NCBI GenBank assembly: GCA_033220425.1
Contig: CM065652.1
Span: 2,666,001 to 2,730,000 of the forward strand
Direction of reading: 5' to 3'
Length of the DNA: 64,000 nucleotides
Source: Lepraria neglecta
Lineage: Eukaryota; Ascomycota; Lecanoromycetes; Lecanorales; Stereocaulaceae
The notes under the pieces were generated by a model. The model worked only from the letters and a program-made list of their open reading frames with translations, was not told the origin of the DNA and ran no database searches. Both the position numbers and the translations under genes were made by a program. The first letter of the stretch is position 1. Each line of letters begins with the position of its first letter. Shown here in pieces: positions 11,799 through 25,151 of the stretch.

Positions 11799-12691
11799 AT
11801 GTATGGGTACCTTATCGGCAAGACATTCAGAGGCTTCTACTCGCCCAATCTATTCAAGCCCAGGGAAGATGTCTACCTATATTCCTTAAAAGAGCCATCG
11901 CCGCGCAAGATCGATCTTGCCATCCTTTGGACATCAAAACTCATCAGCCAGGAGGGCATGTCGGTGCTAAACTCCCGCGCACTCTTCTTGTTTCGCTACG
12001 ATGTGTCTTCCGTTCCCGACGAGTTTGAACATCCAAGCGAATCCTTGACCGATCGTATAATGAACGTGGAGATCATCTACAAGCTGATATTCAGTGCCTA
12101 TGACTTTGATGATGAAGAGTTAGAGGAACCGTTTCTTAGTTCAGATGATCTATATAAGGCAAATGCTCGTCCAATCAATCTCTTCAGAGACTCCGATGTG
12201 CCAAGAGACAACATCCGCGTCGAACTGAGATACTGCACTGAGAGCACTGCCAAGATCATATCATCACCCCTGTTTGATGCAATGAAAGAATTTACCATTT
12301 CCAGAATGTGGTTCTGGAACTCACAGACTCTTGCTATATAGATGAGTTCACGCTTAAGGATATCGTAGAGTTTTTCGCTAGTAGAGGGGGCGAGAAGGTG
12401 TATAGAAAGTTCGGTATCTTGTTGAAAGCGATGAGTCAGGCATTCGAGCCCTCTCTAGGGCCCAGTGTGATGAAATTTGGCACAAGCGATTATTGCGAAC
12501 CTCATGGGAGTCGTCGTATCACCTTCCATCCTCGCCATTACCTGGCTAAATCCAAAGCGACAGCAAAAAATACACCAAGCACAGATGAAAGCTTATCAGC
12601 GGAAAATGCACCAGTGCAAGGATCAATAAGCCAGCCAGAAGCTCACGCTCGCACGAATGTTTCCGGAACATGCCATTGCTGTCTCCAATAG
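11799..12691 (+). pseudogene. Hypothetical fungal protein gene with a frameshift
   Basis: Two overlapping frames look like one protein. The first, 11799-12341, starts MYGYLIGKTFRG, and its middle is acidic and well composed. The second, from about 12300 to 12691, continues with VVLELTDSCYIDEFTLKDIV and a C-terminal tail ending CHCCLQ. The switch falls between about 12280 and 12300, too abrupt for an intron, so a one-base indel is likely. I do not recognise a domain. The terminal Cys pair (CHCCLQ) could be a lipidation site, but that is speculative. Confidence 0.45.
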
Positions 12692-13099
12692 CGGCACTGG
12701 TCCACAAATCGACGCCTACTCGCCACAGAAAGAGAATTATAGAACGAATGTTCTAAGAAATTAGCATTCTTGACGACACCTATATGATGTGATACTCTTC
12801 AACAGGTCAGAGCTCTGCTCTAACAAATTACATACATTTAGAATGCTTGCTCCAGCTTTTGTAGCTAGCTGTAAAGCTGAATTCATTTTCCAAACTTGTG
12901 AATATGATAGCAAGTAGTAAGTCCAGAGTGCACGATCTTGCACGCGATGGTTAGATTGATGAAACGTTTTACAATTATAAAACAGAGGCTCTGGCCTCCT
13001 TGGCCCTATTTAAGTGTTTGGTCGCTGCAATATGACTGAATCGGCATGGGTTCCGCCAGAATAACTATCTCGATGAGTTTCAAAAGAATCTACTGAGTC
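12692..13099. other. Intergenic, 3' side of permease gene
   Basis: I see no gene in this 408-base gap between the frameshifted hypothetical gene and the end of the permease gene. It is A/T-rich and probably includes both 3' untranslated regions. Confidence 0.4.
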
Positions 13100-15150
13100 T
13101 CAAATCGTCTGAATGCCAACCCCGTCTTGCTTCCTCCCCTCTACAAAGACAACAGGTGGCGTGTAGAACTTCCTCCCATGAACCACATAGATCACAATCG
13201 CCACGAGAATGACACCTGCCCATACTAGAGGCGCCCAATTCGCCGTACTCGTTGTCACAGGCACTTGATTGGGAAAGCAGCAGAAGATTATCACAAATCC
13301 CGAATAGACGAATGCGAAGCCGTTGATAGGAAGACCCAGACTGCCTAAGCTCCATCGTGCTGGAGGCAACGGCTCTTTGAGGACCCGCTTACGGAGGACA
13401 CAGCCGATCGAGATCATATAGGTTGTGAGTAGGGCTAGGAGATTGAGGGATACAACAATGTTAAAACCGGTGGTTGAGCCGAGATTAATGAGGCATATGA
13501 TACCTGCGACCACGGATGTAAGGTAAACAGCGTTATCTGGGACGTTGCGTTTGTAGTTCATCTATGGATGTTCGTCAGCAAGGCGGGATCGATGGTAACC
13601 GGTAATATGATTTACCCGCGAGATCCACCTTGAGAAGGGAAAGCCTTTGTCTCGTGAGAACGCCCAAGTCTCGCGGGACGTAGTAGCCAGCGCGGTCACG
13701 TTACCGGAGAAGATCAACAAGAAGAGGATGATGGACAGCAGCAGTGCTACACCAATTGATCCAGTGTTGTTGAAGAGATCCAAGTAGGGTGCAGGAGAAT
13801 TGATCTCCGTGTTGAGGTCGCCAATACAAAATAGCATCGTGATAAGAATGATAATTCCCATGAAGAGGTTGAGGAGGTAGCTCCACCACATGCATCGTGG
13901 TACAATGAGGGAAGCGTCTTCGACCTCTTCGGCTGCCGCCAACGTAAGTATGTCTGTATTGAAAGTTGACCAAGTTGCTACTACTCACAGATATGCACAG
14001 CACTATCAGATCCTGGGCAAAAATTAGCGGAGTTCATTTTGGCGACTACGACACAAATCTCACCAAGGTTACAGTAGAGCACCGTCACTTGGGCCACTAG
14101 ACATGAAGTCCCAGTATTGCTCCAGCCTCCGTTGTTGATAACCTCAGTAAACACCGCGTGAGCCGAATTCTTCGGCGCAAGCACCCAGAGGGCAATCAAT
14201 ATCACGATGAAGCCCCCGATATGCCCAAACAGGGAGATAGTCTCGAGCATTGGCAGTGCTTTTGCACCCCATATGTTGACTACGATCATCAAAGCCAAGA
14301 AGGCAAGCATAATGAGCGTATATTGCCAGTTCGGGAATGCAAAGCTCGAATTGGTAACATTTATCATGCTTTCAACAAGCGTGGTGACGACGAAGACACC
14401 ACTAGCTACACTTGATAGCCATCCTAGCGTCGACATCCAGCCTACGGACCACTCACTGAGCTTAAATTTATGTTACATGCAAGGTTTGAAAGAGTGCTTA
14501 CCCGCTGTATAGCTCGCAATCTTTTGGTACTCTGGAGGTGCGAATTCGCTGACCCAGTGATATTGGCCGCCACTCGTAGGAGCCCTGCACATCTCACGAA
14601 TTACAAAAGGGTGCAATGCCGGTGGAGCGCGCCAGCGGAGCAGAGGCATCGAGTGGTACCCACATCGATTCCATTTCGGCCAAAGATGCAACGACGGTAG
14701 AGTAGCAAATGACAGTGCCGATGAAGACCCAGAAGAGGCCTCCAAAGCCGCCATTGAGCAAGCCCACACTCAGAGATCTGCACAGCTTGTGAGTCATGGT
14801 GCTGAAAAGATGTGAGGACCATTGATCCCCTTATCGTGGACATACACCAGTAAAAATTCCCAAGTAGCCATATAAATTGAGATAAAGCCGAGTGTTGAAA
14901 GGAAGCTGAAGTTTCGCTGCCTTCTGGTGAGCTCACTGGTCACATCTGGATGTGTCCATGGAGATTTTACTTTGAACTCCTGCTTCTTCCCCAGGCGGCG
15001 CATATCAGAGACATCGTTGATGGTATCCCTCAAGCCTATCTCAGACGCTTCGATGGATTGGGAAGGTGCTCCCTTCTCTGAATTGGCATTATACGGAGAA
15101 TCCTCCTGTTCTGTCTTTGTGTCATCATGGACTTGCTTGTGAGAAGCCAT
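13100..15150 (-). CDS. Amino-acid/choline permease (APC superfamily)
   Basis: Seven exons (15150-14846, 14777-14664, 14584-14502, 14441-14064, 14012-13989, 13932-13616, 13561-13100) join in frame to about 560 residues. The protein is a plasma-membrane or vacuolar transporter of the fungal amino-acid/choline permease family, which moves GABA, choline or amino acids with protons. The first 80 residues are polar and cytosolic. The first membrane segment follows LSTLGFISIYMATWEF. The family hallmark APTSGGQYHWVSEFAPP appears after splicing exons 2 and 3. A second hallmark, SEEVEDAS, is assembled across the 24-base exon 5 and exon 6. About twelve hydrophobic segments are visible. All splice joins keep frame, so it appears intact. 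It is divergent from the PX-associated gene, sharing the 15151-15603 upstream region. Substrate cannot be told from sequence. Confidence 0.88.
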
Positions 15151-15603
15151 ACTGCTCTTGATTCACTTGACAGAAAATTGGACACAGAATAAGACTCAAA
15201 ATAGCATGGGAACAGACACGGGAAAGAGAGATCTCGGAGACACTCGCAGTGCACCATCGGTTAGGTGCATTACAAGCGTGGGGGGTAGCCCGGCACTATT
15301 GGTGGGCTCATGGAACCCTGCATAATGTCAATGTAGGGTGCCATGATAAGATCAAATCTAGATCATGGGATTTATTCTAATATGAAGCCGGTCACTAAAG
15401 ATGAGAAGTCAAACAGGAGGGATGGTGAAGAAAAAGGAAGAGAAAAGAAAGGGCGAAGAAACAAAGGTGCGGGCCGTCACGTTTCTAAGGTTTGGTGACT
15501 AATCACCACAAACGGCTAGCGCATTCGATGAACGTCATCACGCTTTTCGTCTGACTCCAATCTTCTGCTGCCTTGTGGCTGAGATGGACTTCATGAAAGT
15601 GAA
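15151..15603. promoter_or_regulatory. Shared divergent upstream region
   Basis: This 453-base gap separates the start codons of the permease (minus) and the PX-associated gene (plus), so it must hold both promoters. I do not see a convincing specific factor site. Confidence 0.4.
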
Positions 15604-17757
15604 ATGGCATCCCAACAGCTGACTCCAACTCAAGCACATGCTCTGTTCGACATCCTAACGCACCATGAATCCTACGCAGAAATCCAAGCCTTGAAGGAAG
15701 CCAAGACCATCGCCACTTTTGGCGCGCCCGTGGAACCGGAAAATCGGGATGCCTCCTCTTCACCACTAATTGAGGTTCTTCTCCAAAGATTCATTCTTGT
15801 CTTGCCAGGTATTCGAGATGTCACGCCAGAATTCTGGACTCGCAATATCAAAGGTCTGGCGACAGCACTGGACGATGTCAACCTCAGCGAGAGCTATGAT
15901 AAAGGTTCGATTGGCATCCGCAAGACGCTGTCTACGGCAATTGCGGCCATGGTCGAGTATGTTTCGCGGGGAACTCTAGGAGGCTATCCAAAAGCCGAGC
16001 CCCAAGGAGACCGACAATATGATACCTCTAAACCTGATGATGTAATTGCTGCTTGGGACGACTTCCTGCAGCAGATCATCTACGGGGACATGTTGAACAA
16101 AATGTTCGCAAACGCTGCAGAGACGGACCAGCTTTCAGATCATGAGCCTGTGGTGCAGGCTGCCCATGAATATGCTATCGTGATGTGTGAGCCCCAACAT
16201 GTTCCGATCCACCTCATAGGGGCAAATTTAAAAAGCCCTGCAGGGTCTAATGCGTTGTAGACTAGCTTCATTCCTTCACTACACACTGATCACCTCCCCT
16301 CGAGGGCAATCAATACTTCCTCTAGTGACAAGAGCTCACAATCTGGCGCCGTACTTTCTCATCAGGCAGACCCTGAAGGTTGGCAATGCAGCTTCTATGC
16401 TGAGTGGTATGGTTAAGTTGGTATTAGCGAAAATGAATATGAGTACAGTTACGACCTGGTTTGGCGGCCAAGGATCAGATGCAGGCATGAATCTGCTACA
16501 ACAGTAATCTACAACTTGCACTCGCGAGCCATCTTCTATGGCTGACTAGAGCCTAGGATTATATCTACCATTTTGAGCTCAGACAGCAGTGAACTAAAAA
16601 AGCGGGCTGTTACAATTGAGAAAGACAAAGAAGCGCCCAGTAAGGAGATATTAGATAAGCTGAGAGCCTACGGTGCCATGCAGGCCGAAGAGCAGCGCAA
16701 ATGCAGAACCGAGAGCGGTATGTAGAAAGCAATCCATATACCGTAGTAACCCATACCCCAACGCCAATACTGACTGTCCCTTCCAGAAGTCATGCCAAAA
16801 TCAATCGTCAATGCCATTCTCTCGCAATCAACGAATCCTGAGAGTCTGTCCAAGAAGCAGCACAAGCTAGCCTTGGATTATCTCGCCATACAACTAGCCA
16901 TCCGAGATCGAGAGCAACTGATTAACGTCCTCTGCAACCACCAGCCTGACCTTCTCACATTATCCATCCGAAAAATGGTCGGCGCGTACGAACCAATCAT
17001 CCGCGCCCTTCACCAGGCCTACGATTTGAGTGGTGGTATCTCCGACCTCGAGGCGTTCATGACTGATTTCATCAATATCTCGAAGGTCGAAACCAAAAAC
17101 GGACAATGCAAAGCTCCTTCAGTCGAAGACTATGTCAATTTACTTCATAAGCACCAGAGGAGCTCGCATCGATTCGTCCATCAAGTACTCAAGAACGGCA
17201 AAGAGCTATCCCAATGGTATCATGAATACGCTGATCATGCTGCAAAGCAGTACAGGCAAGAGATTACGCAAAAGAGTACCGACGAAGAACATCCGGGCAA
17301 TGCCGCCGCAGGTGATTTCTCTCCACAACTCCAGTCTCTGATCTCAGCGCTCTCAGAAGAAGACAAGTCTCGTGTACTTCAAGAAGTCGACAAGCACACC
17401 GCATATCTCTCCTCCCTCACGGAAACCTCCAATACAAGAATGAAGACAGTCGTCCGCCACATCTCAGAGGACAAGTCAGAAACATCCGTTGGACCAGGCA
17501 TGTACCTATCTAGATGGCAGACACTGATGGATGAAACACCCATCACTCCTGCTACCCCTGAAGGGCTCGTGAGACACGGCAAGGATGATAGTGTCAAAGA
17601 TGCAACGAGGGTTGATACCGATGGTGCAAAGAAAGGCACTGCGGAAACTGTTGCAGAGGTCGAGGATCCGCAGCGCACGCCGCCTGATGTGAGCAGTACG
17701 GTGCGGTTACTTGTTCCTGGGTTTCGTGATGCATTGAGAAGTCTTGGCGTAAATTAG
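15604..17757 (+). CDS. PX-associated / DUF3818 domain protein
   Basis: Four exons (15604-16184, 16261-16503, 16557-16717, 16787-17757) give about 651 residues. The N-terminus (roughly residues 1-130) matches the fungal PX-associated domain, for example YDKGSIGIRKTLSTAIAAMV. After it comes the DUF3818-type region with NAASMLSGMVKLVLAKM and LAIRDREQLINVLC. Such proteins often also carry a phosphoinositide-binding PX domain and act in endosomal membrane trafficking; I see no PX domain here. The exon 2/3 join (GMNLLQQ-IISTIL) and exon 3/4 join (RTES-EVMPKS) restore family sequence. The exon 1/2 join uses a GTGTGA donor and is the least certain. The C-terminal 150 residues are polar and probably disordered. 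It appears intact. Confidence 0.8.
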
Positions 17758-18536
17758 AAGCTGATGAGTTGTTCGTGGGAGATCCGACCAGATCATGAGG
17801 GATTAAGTGTATCTCATTGGCACATGAGTAAACGCTTAGCAGCATTTTGTGGGAATTAGGAGCGGAACATAGCGATACGTTATATTGGCCTTAAGCCGAA
17901 CCAGAGTTTTCCGTCTAGCAGGATTTTGGTATTGCTCCACCTCAGCTTCTTTCCTAGGCATTTGTGACACTGTCCTTGCTCCACCTTGAGGCAACGCATT
18001 CACACGCTGCTCCAATACTTCCTGCAACATCCTGTGTGCCATCCGCTCGAAGGCAAATGGTTCATTCTTCACACCAATCCCCCAAAATGTCTTGCATTCT
18101 CCCGGTCCCACTCGCGTAGGAACTGTCATTCTTCCGCTCAACATTGGAGGACAGATCGTTAATCCAGGTTCATCGCTGACAGATAACCCTCTTTTTTAAT
18201 TCTCATTGATAGACTCCAGCAGGCTCTCATGGAACCAAGATTATATACTGCAAAGTGTGACAAGAGCATTGTTTATTCAGGTAGTCTTTCACTAGGCTCG
18301 TTTGTCGAAGATCGAGATATCTTTGAGAGGTCCAGCTGGTCTCTGACTTGGTTCCTTTTGATATGAGGAGTACATGGCCGAAAGATGTCATTGTGCCGGG
18401 CGCGAGGTCGTAGAAATCTCAAAAATGCTGATATCATGGTGATTTTCAAAACCACCAAAGTCTCCGAATCCTTTGATCAGGTTGCCATAGATGAGACGTA
18501 TGTTTCGTAGTCCAAGTTGCAAGGAGGAACACTCAT
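17758..18536. other. Intergenic with a short unassigned frame
   Basis: A minus-strand frame at 17836-18144 (about 102 codons) has protein-like composition (FERMAHRMLQEVLEQRV) but no known domain. Nothing else is visible. Confidence 0.3.
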
Positions 18537-21500
18537 TCGGTCGCCGCCTCTTCATCGATGCGCATTGCTTCAGGCCCTCTTAACCCCTCGCGGCGTCTTT
18601 CTAACAAACCTACAAAACTGACCGAAAGATATGCATGAGCTCCAGCAGCGTTGATCACTTCGCCTGTTATCTCTGCTGTCGGGTCCGCGTTGAGTAGCAA
18701 TGATTCAAGCATGCTAGCAACATAGTAGCGGTTATTTTTGGGCCTTTCGCATGTTTGATAGCCGTTTCAAGCATGTCTTCTAGCCGATCCTCTGGGTTGT
18801 TGGCTACCTGTAGTAAAAGCTCGGTTGTGATGTGAAGCGGCTTATCTTGCCAGAACAAGATGTACGACGCCTCGCGACTATATGCTTGAGCAACTTCTTC
18901 AAGCATGCCCACACTAATAGCATAGGTCTTGACGTCATGCAGAAGTTTGCTGATAATTCTGTCTGTTCCTCCTGGATCTGCGTGTACTAGCATGACCATC
19001 ATCCTCAGCTTCAATTCTGTCATGTCAGCCCTTGCCACGAACCAAGATACAAGTTCGTTGTAAAGTGACCTATGATCATCTCCTTTGGCAGCTTCGGCAG
19101 TGGCCAAGAGCTGTACCCCGAAATTTTCGTCGTCTTGCCACCGAAAGCCTTTGTAGGTGGAAGTTCGAGACTTATCAGATTTATCCGCCTGTCTCAAAAT
19201 CTCCTTTATGAGGGTTTAATGGCCGTTATCGTAGTATCTAAAGGGTCATAGTCTCTGACAGCTGTTAGGATATACTCGTTCTCTTCGCTGTCTCGCATCA
19301 AGCGTTTCTTGAATATGTCCATGATGGCCCCCTTATCATTGTCGGTTATTGCTATCTCGTCGAGCATGTTGAGCCTGAATCGAAATTCATCATCGCGGTC
19401 TAACAACATTTCTGTCATCTTATTCTGCTTCTCGCTAAAAGCCCTCGACACCATCTCATGAGAGAGTTCAGTGCTAAAGAGCAGGACCTCCAGTATCTCT
19501 GGCGTAGCGTCGTTGTCAATCGCCCAATACAAAAGTTTGTCGACATCGTGAATGGGCAGGCATGCCTGTAAGAGACTTTCTAAGAGACTGGCTGTTTTAG
19601 TGACTTTAAAAATTGCTTTTCTGACCAGGTACTCTGTAATATCACACGCGCGTCTCAAATGAGAACGATTGTAATCTCTAGCTCGATTTCGGTCTCTAGA
19701 GCCCAATCTAAAAGCTTATGGGTAGCCTTGAACGAGGAGTCATGCTCTAATTACCTCTCTAGAGGACGTGGCGTAGCTCTAGGAGTAGTGAGAAATTTCT
19801 TGATCCAATCCTCCATGATCTCGAACGTGCTTGCTGAAATTATGGCGCGCGTGATATCAGGCCTGCCACATTTATCTAAAGTTCATTCCAAGAGGTGAGG
19901 AGTTATCTCAAAAGAGCGACTGTGCTTCAAAAACAAAGCCAAAAGGGTCGAGGTGTATGGACCGAGAATTACGTCCTTTATCAGTGTCTCTTCAATCTCG
20001 GACCTCGGTAGGCAGGTCAAGATTGTCTTCACGAATGCCTCATCTAGAGATGCTGATAATGCTCTCTGCATCCTCATGATTCATCAATGAGTTTACGACT
20101 TGATCAGCATTCGACTTGTTACCTAGTGCCACTTCCATGATCTCTGTTGATATCTGAATAGCAGGATATTTGGCGAGGATTTTGGTGAGGACCCTTGGGA
20201 CTTGCGAGCCCTCCTTGGTCACCAAGTGTTTAACCACCTCTTGTGTGACATGTGCATCACGCCCAAGACAGACGTCTTTTAGGAGCTTCGCATTTTTGCA
20301 TAGAGTGACTGCTTCAGGAAATCCAAACAGATCTTGGATCTCGCCTACTCGAGACTCTAACAACGCCAAGGTGCTTTTTCGAAGATGTCTGTTGGCTAGT
20401 GTTGCTTTGATGACCCCTTTCGTCATTGATACAGTGTTCTGCAGAGATTCTAAAGCCCCGTGATCTTCTAGACCTTCGATTCCCGTCATTATTGCAGAGT
20501 CAATGCTCCCACTCCTCCCTTGGAGCTCCGACACGATCTCCGGCCATGAGCTACACGCCCAGTGAATAAAATCATCTGGGATGGCGGTCCTACTGCTGTG
20601 TCGAAGCATGAGCTCGTAGATATCATGATCACCTCCAATGTGGCTATAACCGAGTCTTTGAGTGAGTCCATAGTCATGCCTACCTTCAATGTAGTTACGG
20701 CCCAATCTCCTTATGATATGAAACGCAGAATCTCTATCATTCTCCAGCTCATGTTTTAGCAGCTGCATAATTAGAATGTGCTAGGAGGCGATTTTTGCCC
20801 GGTTCGAAACCTTGCTGCCGGACAGAGTTGAATAGCGACGACCATGGACACCGAGCGATTTCTGGAAACCCAAATGTACATGCCATGATGAAATGGATAA
20901 CCTGTTCAGAACTTAGGATCCGCTGAAGGTGCCCTTGAGTTGTTTTATCTGGCATTGATGTGATCCACAAATTGAAGAGAGAGATCTTTCCTCCTTCGTC
21001 CAACAAGAAGACTTGGAGAATCAGCTGAAGTGGGCTGTTAGCTCTAGCTGTCTCTGCGGCGCTACAGTGTACCATGACATAGTGCACCGATTAAGCGCTG
21101 AAAGCAGGTAAAATTGGCAACCTGGTCTTTGGCGGCGGTAGTAACGCTCCCTGCAATACCCCTAGAGATCTCAGCATCCACAATGGATGCATGTGCGTTG
21201 ACATCAGCCCCTGTCGATACAATTCTGCTAAGCAATGCATCTAGATTCTCTTTTGAGACGAGTGCGCCTTTCAATATGCGCGAGCCAGACTTTTCTTCGA
21301 AGTAGTGCTTGGCCTTCGCCAGATACTTCAGTATCACCTCGTAAAACGCAGTGAGCGCATCGTTCAGCTTGCCAACAACACTGGAAACAGGACTTCTGAG
21401 GTAGATATTCTCAAAGATCGCATAATGGTCAATCGTATAGGCTATTATCTCAAGCCCCTCTATCATGAAGGAGAATTTCTCGATGTCGCCCACTGCAACC

Positions 21501-21900
21501 TGGAGCAGGAATCGAACACCAGCCCAGGGGAGCGCCGCGTGTACTGGGTCATACTACATCGCGGTGTCACCAATCTGTTTGAACCTTTGGACCCACCTGA
21601 CGAGCTTTCCAAGCACATCTCGGACTATGAAGTTCTCGCCTTTGCCATTTTTGCGTTTGAAGTGCCATTGCGTGCTGATACATTATTCTTCGGCTATCTT
21701 CACGGCTTCCAGGAGGTTTGTGACTACGGTCAGCTTGTCGGAGTCGTAAAAGTCGATAGTTCTTCGTTCATACTCGGTCAGCTTACTCAGAGCAAGAGCC
21801 CACAGGTCCTCTCCTCGAGTCTTATCGTTAACTTGAACCATGATCTGGCAGTAAGCTATAACTCGCTCCTCAGGCAGCAGTCTCAGCCTTATCGAAGAAT
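18537..21900 (-). pseudogene. Relic of a fungal NLR-like (STAND) gene lacking the NTPase
   Basis: The 5' part (about 21900-21062) matches the N-terminal domain of fungal NACHT-type STAND proteins. It includes CQIMVQVNDKTRGEDLWALA, then WAGVRFLLQVAVGDIEKF and IIAYTIDHYAIFENIYLRSP. Such proteins act in non-self recognition and programmed cell death. In this N-terminal part a TAA (21683-21685) and a TAG (21554-21556) replace expected Gln codons. The sequence then passes straight to C-terminal helical repeats (HFIMACTFGFPEIA, then repeats of the type SLLLNADPTAEITGEVINAA down to 18537). A NACHT P-loop would be expected in between, and none is seen. The repeat part is split into several frames. 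This is a multiply broken host gene with an internal deletion. Confidence 0.65.
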
Positions 21901-22268
21901 GTCTCCATATGCTAGTATTTCAAGTTGAAGCTGAAGGCTTTGCAAGCCTTCTTAGTATGACAGCTTGACTTGGTCGCCTTCCAAGCTCTGCATAGATGTT
22001 GATGAAGAAGCAGGAAGATAGAAATTATGCGCTGGAGAAAAGCCTAGGCGGACGCTAAACGCGGGGCGAGTGCTACCCGAAACTACCAATGAAAGCAATC
22101 AACGCTAAAAGATAGCGTGGGCCAGGCTTCAGCCAATAACAGCGCGTCATCAGATCGCGCTAGTTTGGGGACATTTTAGGAATTCACGACGCTTTACTTT
22201 TCGACATACCTACTTGCTGCACGAGCCCTAGCAGTCTCCTACCTTAATCCGCTGACTCCACAGCACAC
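21901..22268. other. Intergenic
   Basis: I see no gene. This short gap lies between the NLR-like relic and the stop codon of the amino-acid oxidase gene. Confidence 0.4.
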
Positions 22269-24568
22269 TCAAGAAGTAACTCCCCTAACAACCTCCTTCT
22301 CCCCCTTAGCCAACTGCTCCGGCGTCAACATCCCCAACGCAACCAAAAGATGCGCAAACCCATCCTTGCCCGTCTCCAACTCCGGAACAGTGCCCCACTC
22401 CTCAATCATTTTTTGCTGCAAATCATAGGCCTTGAACCGTTCCAAGAAATTCCACACGCCGCGGTAGGCGCTCTCGATAGAACCTACGATCCATGCGTGG
22501 TTCGCCTAGGAGAGAGGTTAGTAGATTAGGGGGGAGATTGGGGGGGGGGGAGAGTATGTACGGACGAAGCTTCCCCGACGATATGGAAGCGTGAGTCCGC
22601 AGCTGGGCGAACGAGATGCGGGTACAGCGAGCGGAATTGGCCGGGACCGAATAAAGCGAAGGCGCCGGAGGAGAAGTCATCCATTGCCCAGTCAAAACCC
22701 TACATATATCACTTAGCTCGCAAAGGCAGTAAACGAGCTGGAGTGACTAACATGATGGGTGATATAAGAACCCTTGATCATGGCGTAAACTTCCTCGAAG
22801 CTGGAACCAGTAGAATGAAGACGAGCCAGATTGTAGAGCAGCAGACCCTTCAGCTCGTCTTCTCCGCGAGGGGAGTCCAGGTTGACAAGGGAGCCGATGC
22901 GGGTGGCGTCTTGTGACCACTTGTACCGTGAGTAGATGTTTTATTACTTCTGGACTGCGAAGCTTACCGTGTATGTACACAAGAGTACGGCAGGCTCATC
23001 GAGTTTGTCATGGATGTTGTAGGACGGGTAGACACTGAAATTACCCGTTAGACCCACGGGGAGAGACATGCTTCGAGCTCAGGAGAACAGGTGCTTACCA
23101 CACACGAATAGGTAGGTCAGTATTAGCCACTCCGCCCTCAGTAATACCGAACTTAGAAATCCACCAAGGATTATCGAACTTAATAGCCACCTTAGTAGAA
23201 CTATCATAATGAAGCGTTCTCATAGCAATCTTGACCGTTGAGCTGAGCTCCAGATCAGTAGTATCCACGCGCTGAAGGCAAGCCAGGGTGGTCGTATTGA
23301 TGATCGTGGCATAACGCCTAGGCTCCTCGTCATAGTTAGTGGTGACGACCATCATTTCCTCCGACTTAGCCTTACGGTCGAATGCCATGCGTGTGACGCG
23401 CTTGTTGTAGCGGGGCTTTGTCTTGATCATGTCGATGACGGCCTGCGTGACTAGGTTCGTCCCCCCTTCGACGGACTTCCATTCCTCTTCTTCTTCTTCG
23501 GAGTAATCGAAGGCGATGGAGTCCATGACTGCTTCTGTGAATGCCGTATCGAATAGGCCGGTAGCGCTGCAGAGTGATTAGTCTCATACAATTGGGAGTG
23601 GCATTGCAACCAAGCCTGTATGCAACAACTAGTACTTACCTGTCAGTCTCCTCCAGCCATTGGATTGTATGGAAGTCAAGACCCCTACTCGCGTGTCAGT
23701 CATTTAGCAACAAAGACATGTGTAGGTGCAAAATTATACATTTCTTGGGAAAGATATTCCCTAACAGTAAGGTCATCAAACTTCTCAAACAACTTGAATG
23801 ACTCTGCATCCCCTTCCTTCAAAGCTTCTCTAAGTGGCCTGAACGCATCCTCCATAACGGTGCTTATTGTGTCAATCCTGTCATCTGGCACTGAGCCGCC
23901 ATTACTTTCGCTGACCCGGAATGGATCACCCTTGGTAGGAAAGTCCCCAGCCTCATTGGGATAGACAGTAATGCCATTGTAGCTCTTTGGGGTATTTTTC
24001 CCACTTAGATGGTAGTCAATCAGAGGTACCTTGGTCCTTTTGAAAAGATCATAGGTACTACTCTGATTAGTATAGCAATACTATTTGGCGAACCTCACAC
24101 TTACCGTTCCATTGGAGGCACCTTTGGAAACCTCATTGCGCCGATATCATAATAGTCATGCTTCCTAGTGGAGAAGTAGTGGGTCAGGATTCTTCCCCCA
24201 GGACGGTCGGCAGCTTCGAGGATATCATATGGGACCTCCAAATGGTCAAGTATCAAGGCCGCGTAAAGTCCTGAGATGCCTGCGCCAACGATGCAGACTT
24301 TGGTACCGGCCGGTAGGTCTTGAGACTTGTCCTCCGGTCGTGGTGGAAGTTCATCAGGTTTGAACTCACCGTCGCTTGGTGGAGTGAAGTTCTCGAAGCC
24401 GGGGAGCTTGGACAATTTGTCTTCTTTGTTGAGGCGAGTCAGGAGCTTCGCAATGCTATCTCGGACCTGTTCCTGGTCAGTAAAAGCATTTTAATATTCC
24501 GTTGAGCTTGACTGCACCATATGACGAGTAAAGCTGGCTCGGGGCCCGAGCTTCTCTTGTCCTCCCAT
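22269..24568 (-). CDS. L-amino-acid oxidase, FAD-dependent
   Basis: This multi-exon gene of about nine exons encodes a flavin amine oxidase that deaminates L-amino acids to keto acids, ammonia and hydrogen peroxide. I place the start at ATG 24568-24566; exon 1 (24568-24518) ends FTRHM and exon 2 (24472-24105) begins EQVRDSIAKLLTRLNKED. The dinucleotide-binding motif VCIVGAGISGLYAAL lies near residue 65, followed by PGGRILT and the substrate-side DIGAMRFP. Downstream are WLEETDSATGLFDTAF, VAIKFDNPWW and the C-terminal FAD contact SSGAFALFGPGQF ... HIVGEAS ... HAWIVGSIESAYRG. All recognisable family blocks are present in order and the joins keep frame, so it looks intact. Small introns separate nearly every block. 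Fungal relatives serve nitrogen scavenging and can produce antimicrobial peroxide; which applies here is not shown. Confidence 0.85.
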
Positions 24569-25151
24569 TTTGAATCAAATTCACTGCGTCTCTTGGTAAC
24601 GGAAGTATTAAAGACTCGATTATCTTTGTGTATCACAATGTGCTCAAGGCAGATTGAGCAAATATATACACATTCCATTGTATAAGCTCAGCACAAGCCA
24701 AGCCTCCCCACCTACACGCTAATGCTCGCCCGAGCATCTCCGTAGCTTCAGTCTCTGCCGATTATGCAACATGCAGGGCTTTTCTCGTGAGAAATGTGCA
24801 TGCTATTGGGCGAACTAAAGCTACAGGCTCACACTCACTGGGGGAAATCCTGCGATGTTCGAGGCGGCACGAATAATATAAGCCGACCGAGGAAGTCCGC
24901 TCGCTTTTAGTTTACCTAAACGTAGATAATCAGACAAGTGGTAATACTGACAATGCACACATTGCGGGGTACATCAAACACGAGGTTGCTCATTCCTCGG
25001 GTTATAGTCCGCTTCAGCGTGCACCCCGCAAGAACCCAGAACAAAGGAAGAGACTGACCCGAACCTACCAACGTGGCACGACAGCACACGCACAAGATCG
25101 AACGACTCGTATCTCTGCGCTTGAAGAGAATTCACGCAACATACAACTGTG

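Noticed and set aside
21305-21928. 207-codon plus-strand frame
   Set aside because: It is antisense to the N-terminal domain of the NLR-like relic, which has clear family sequence on the minus strand.
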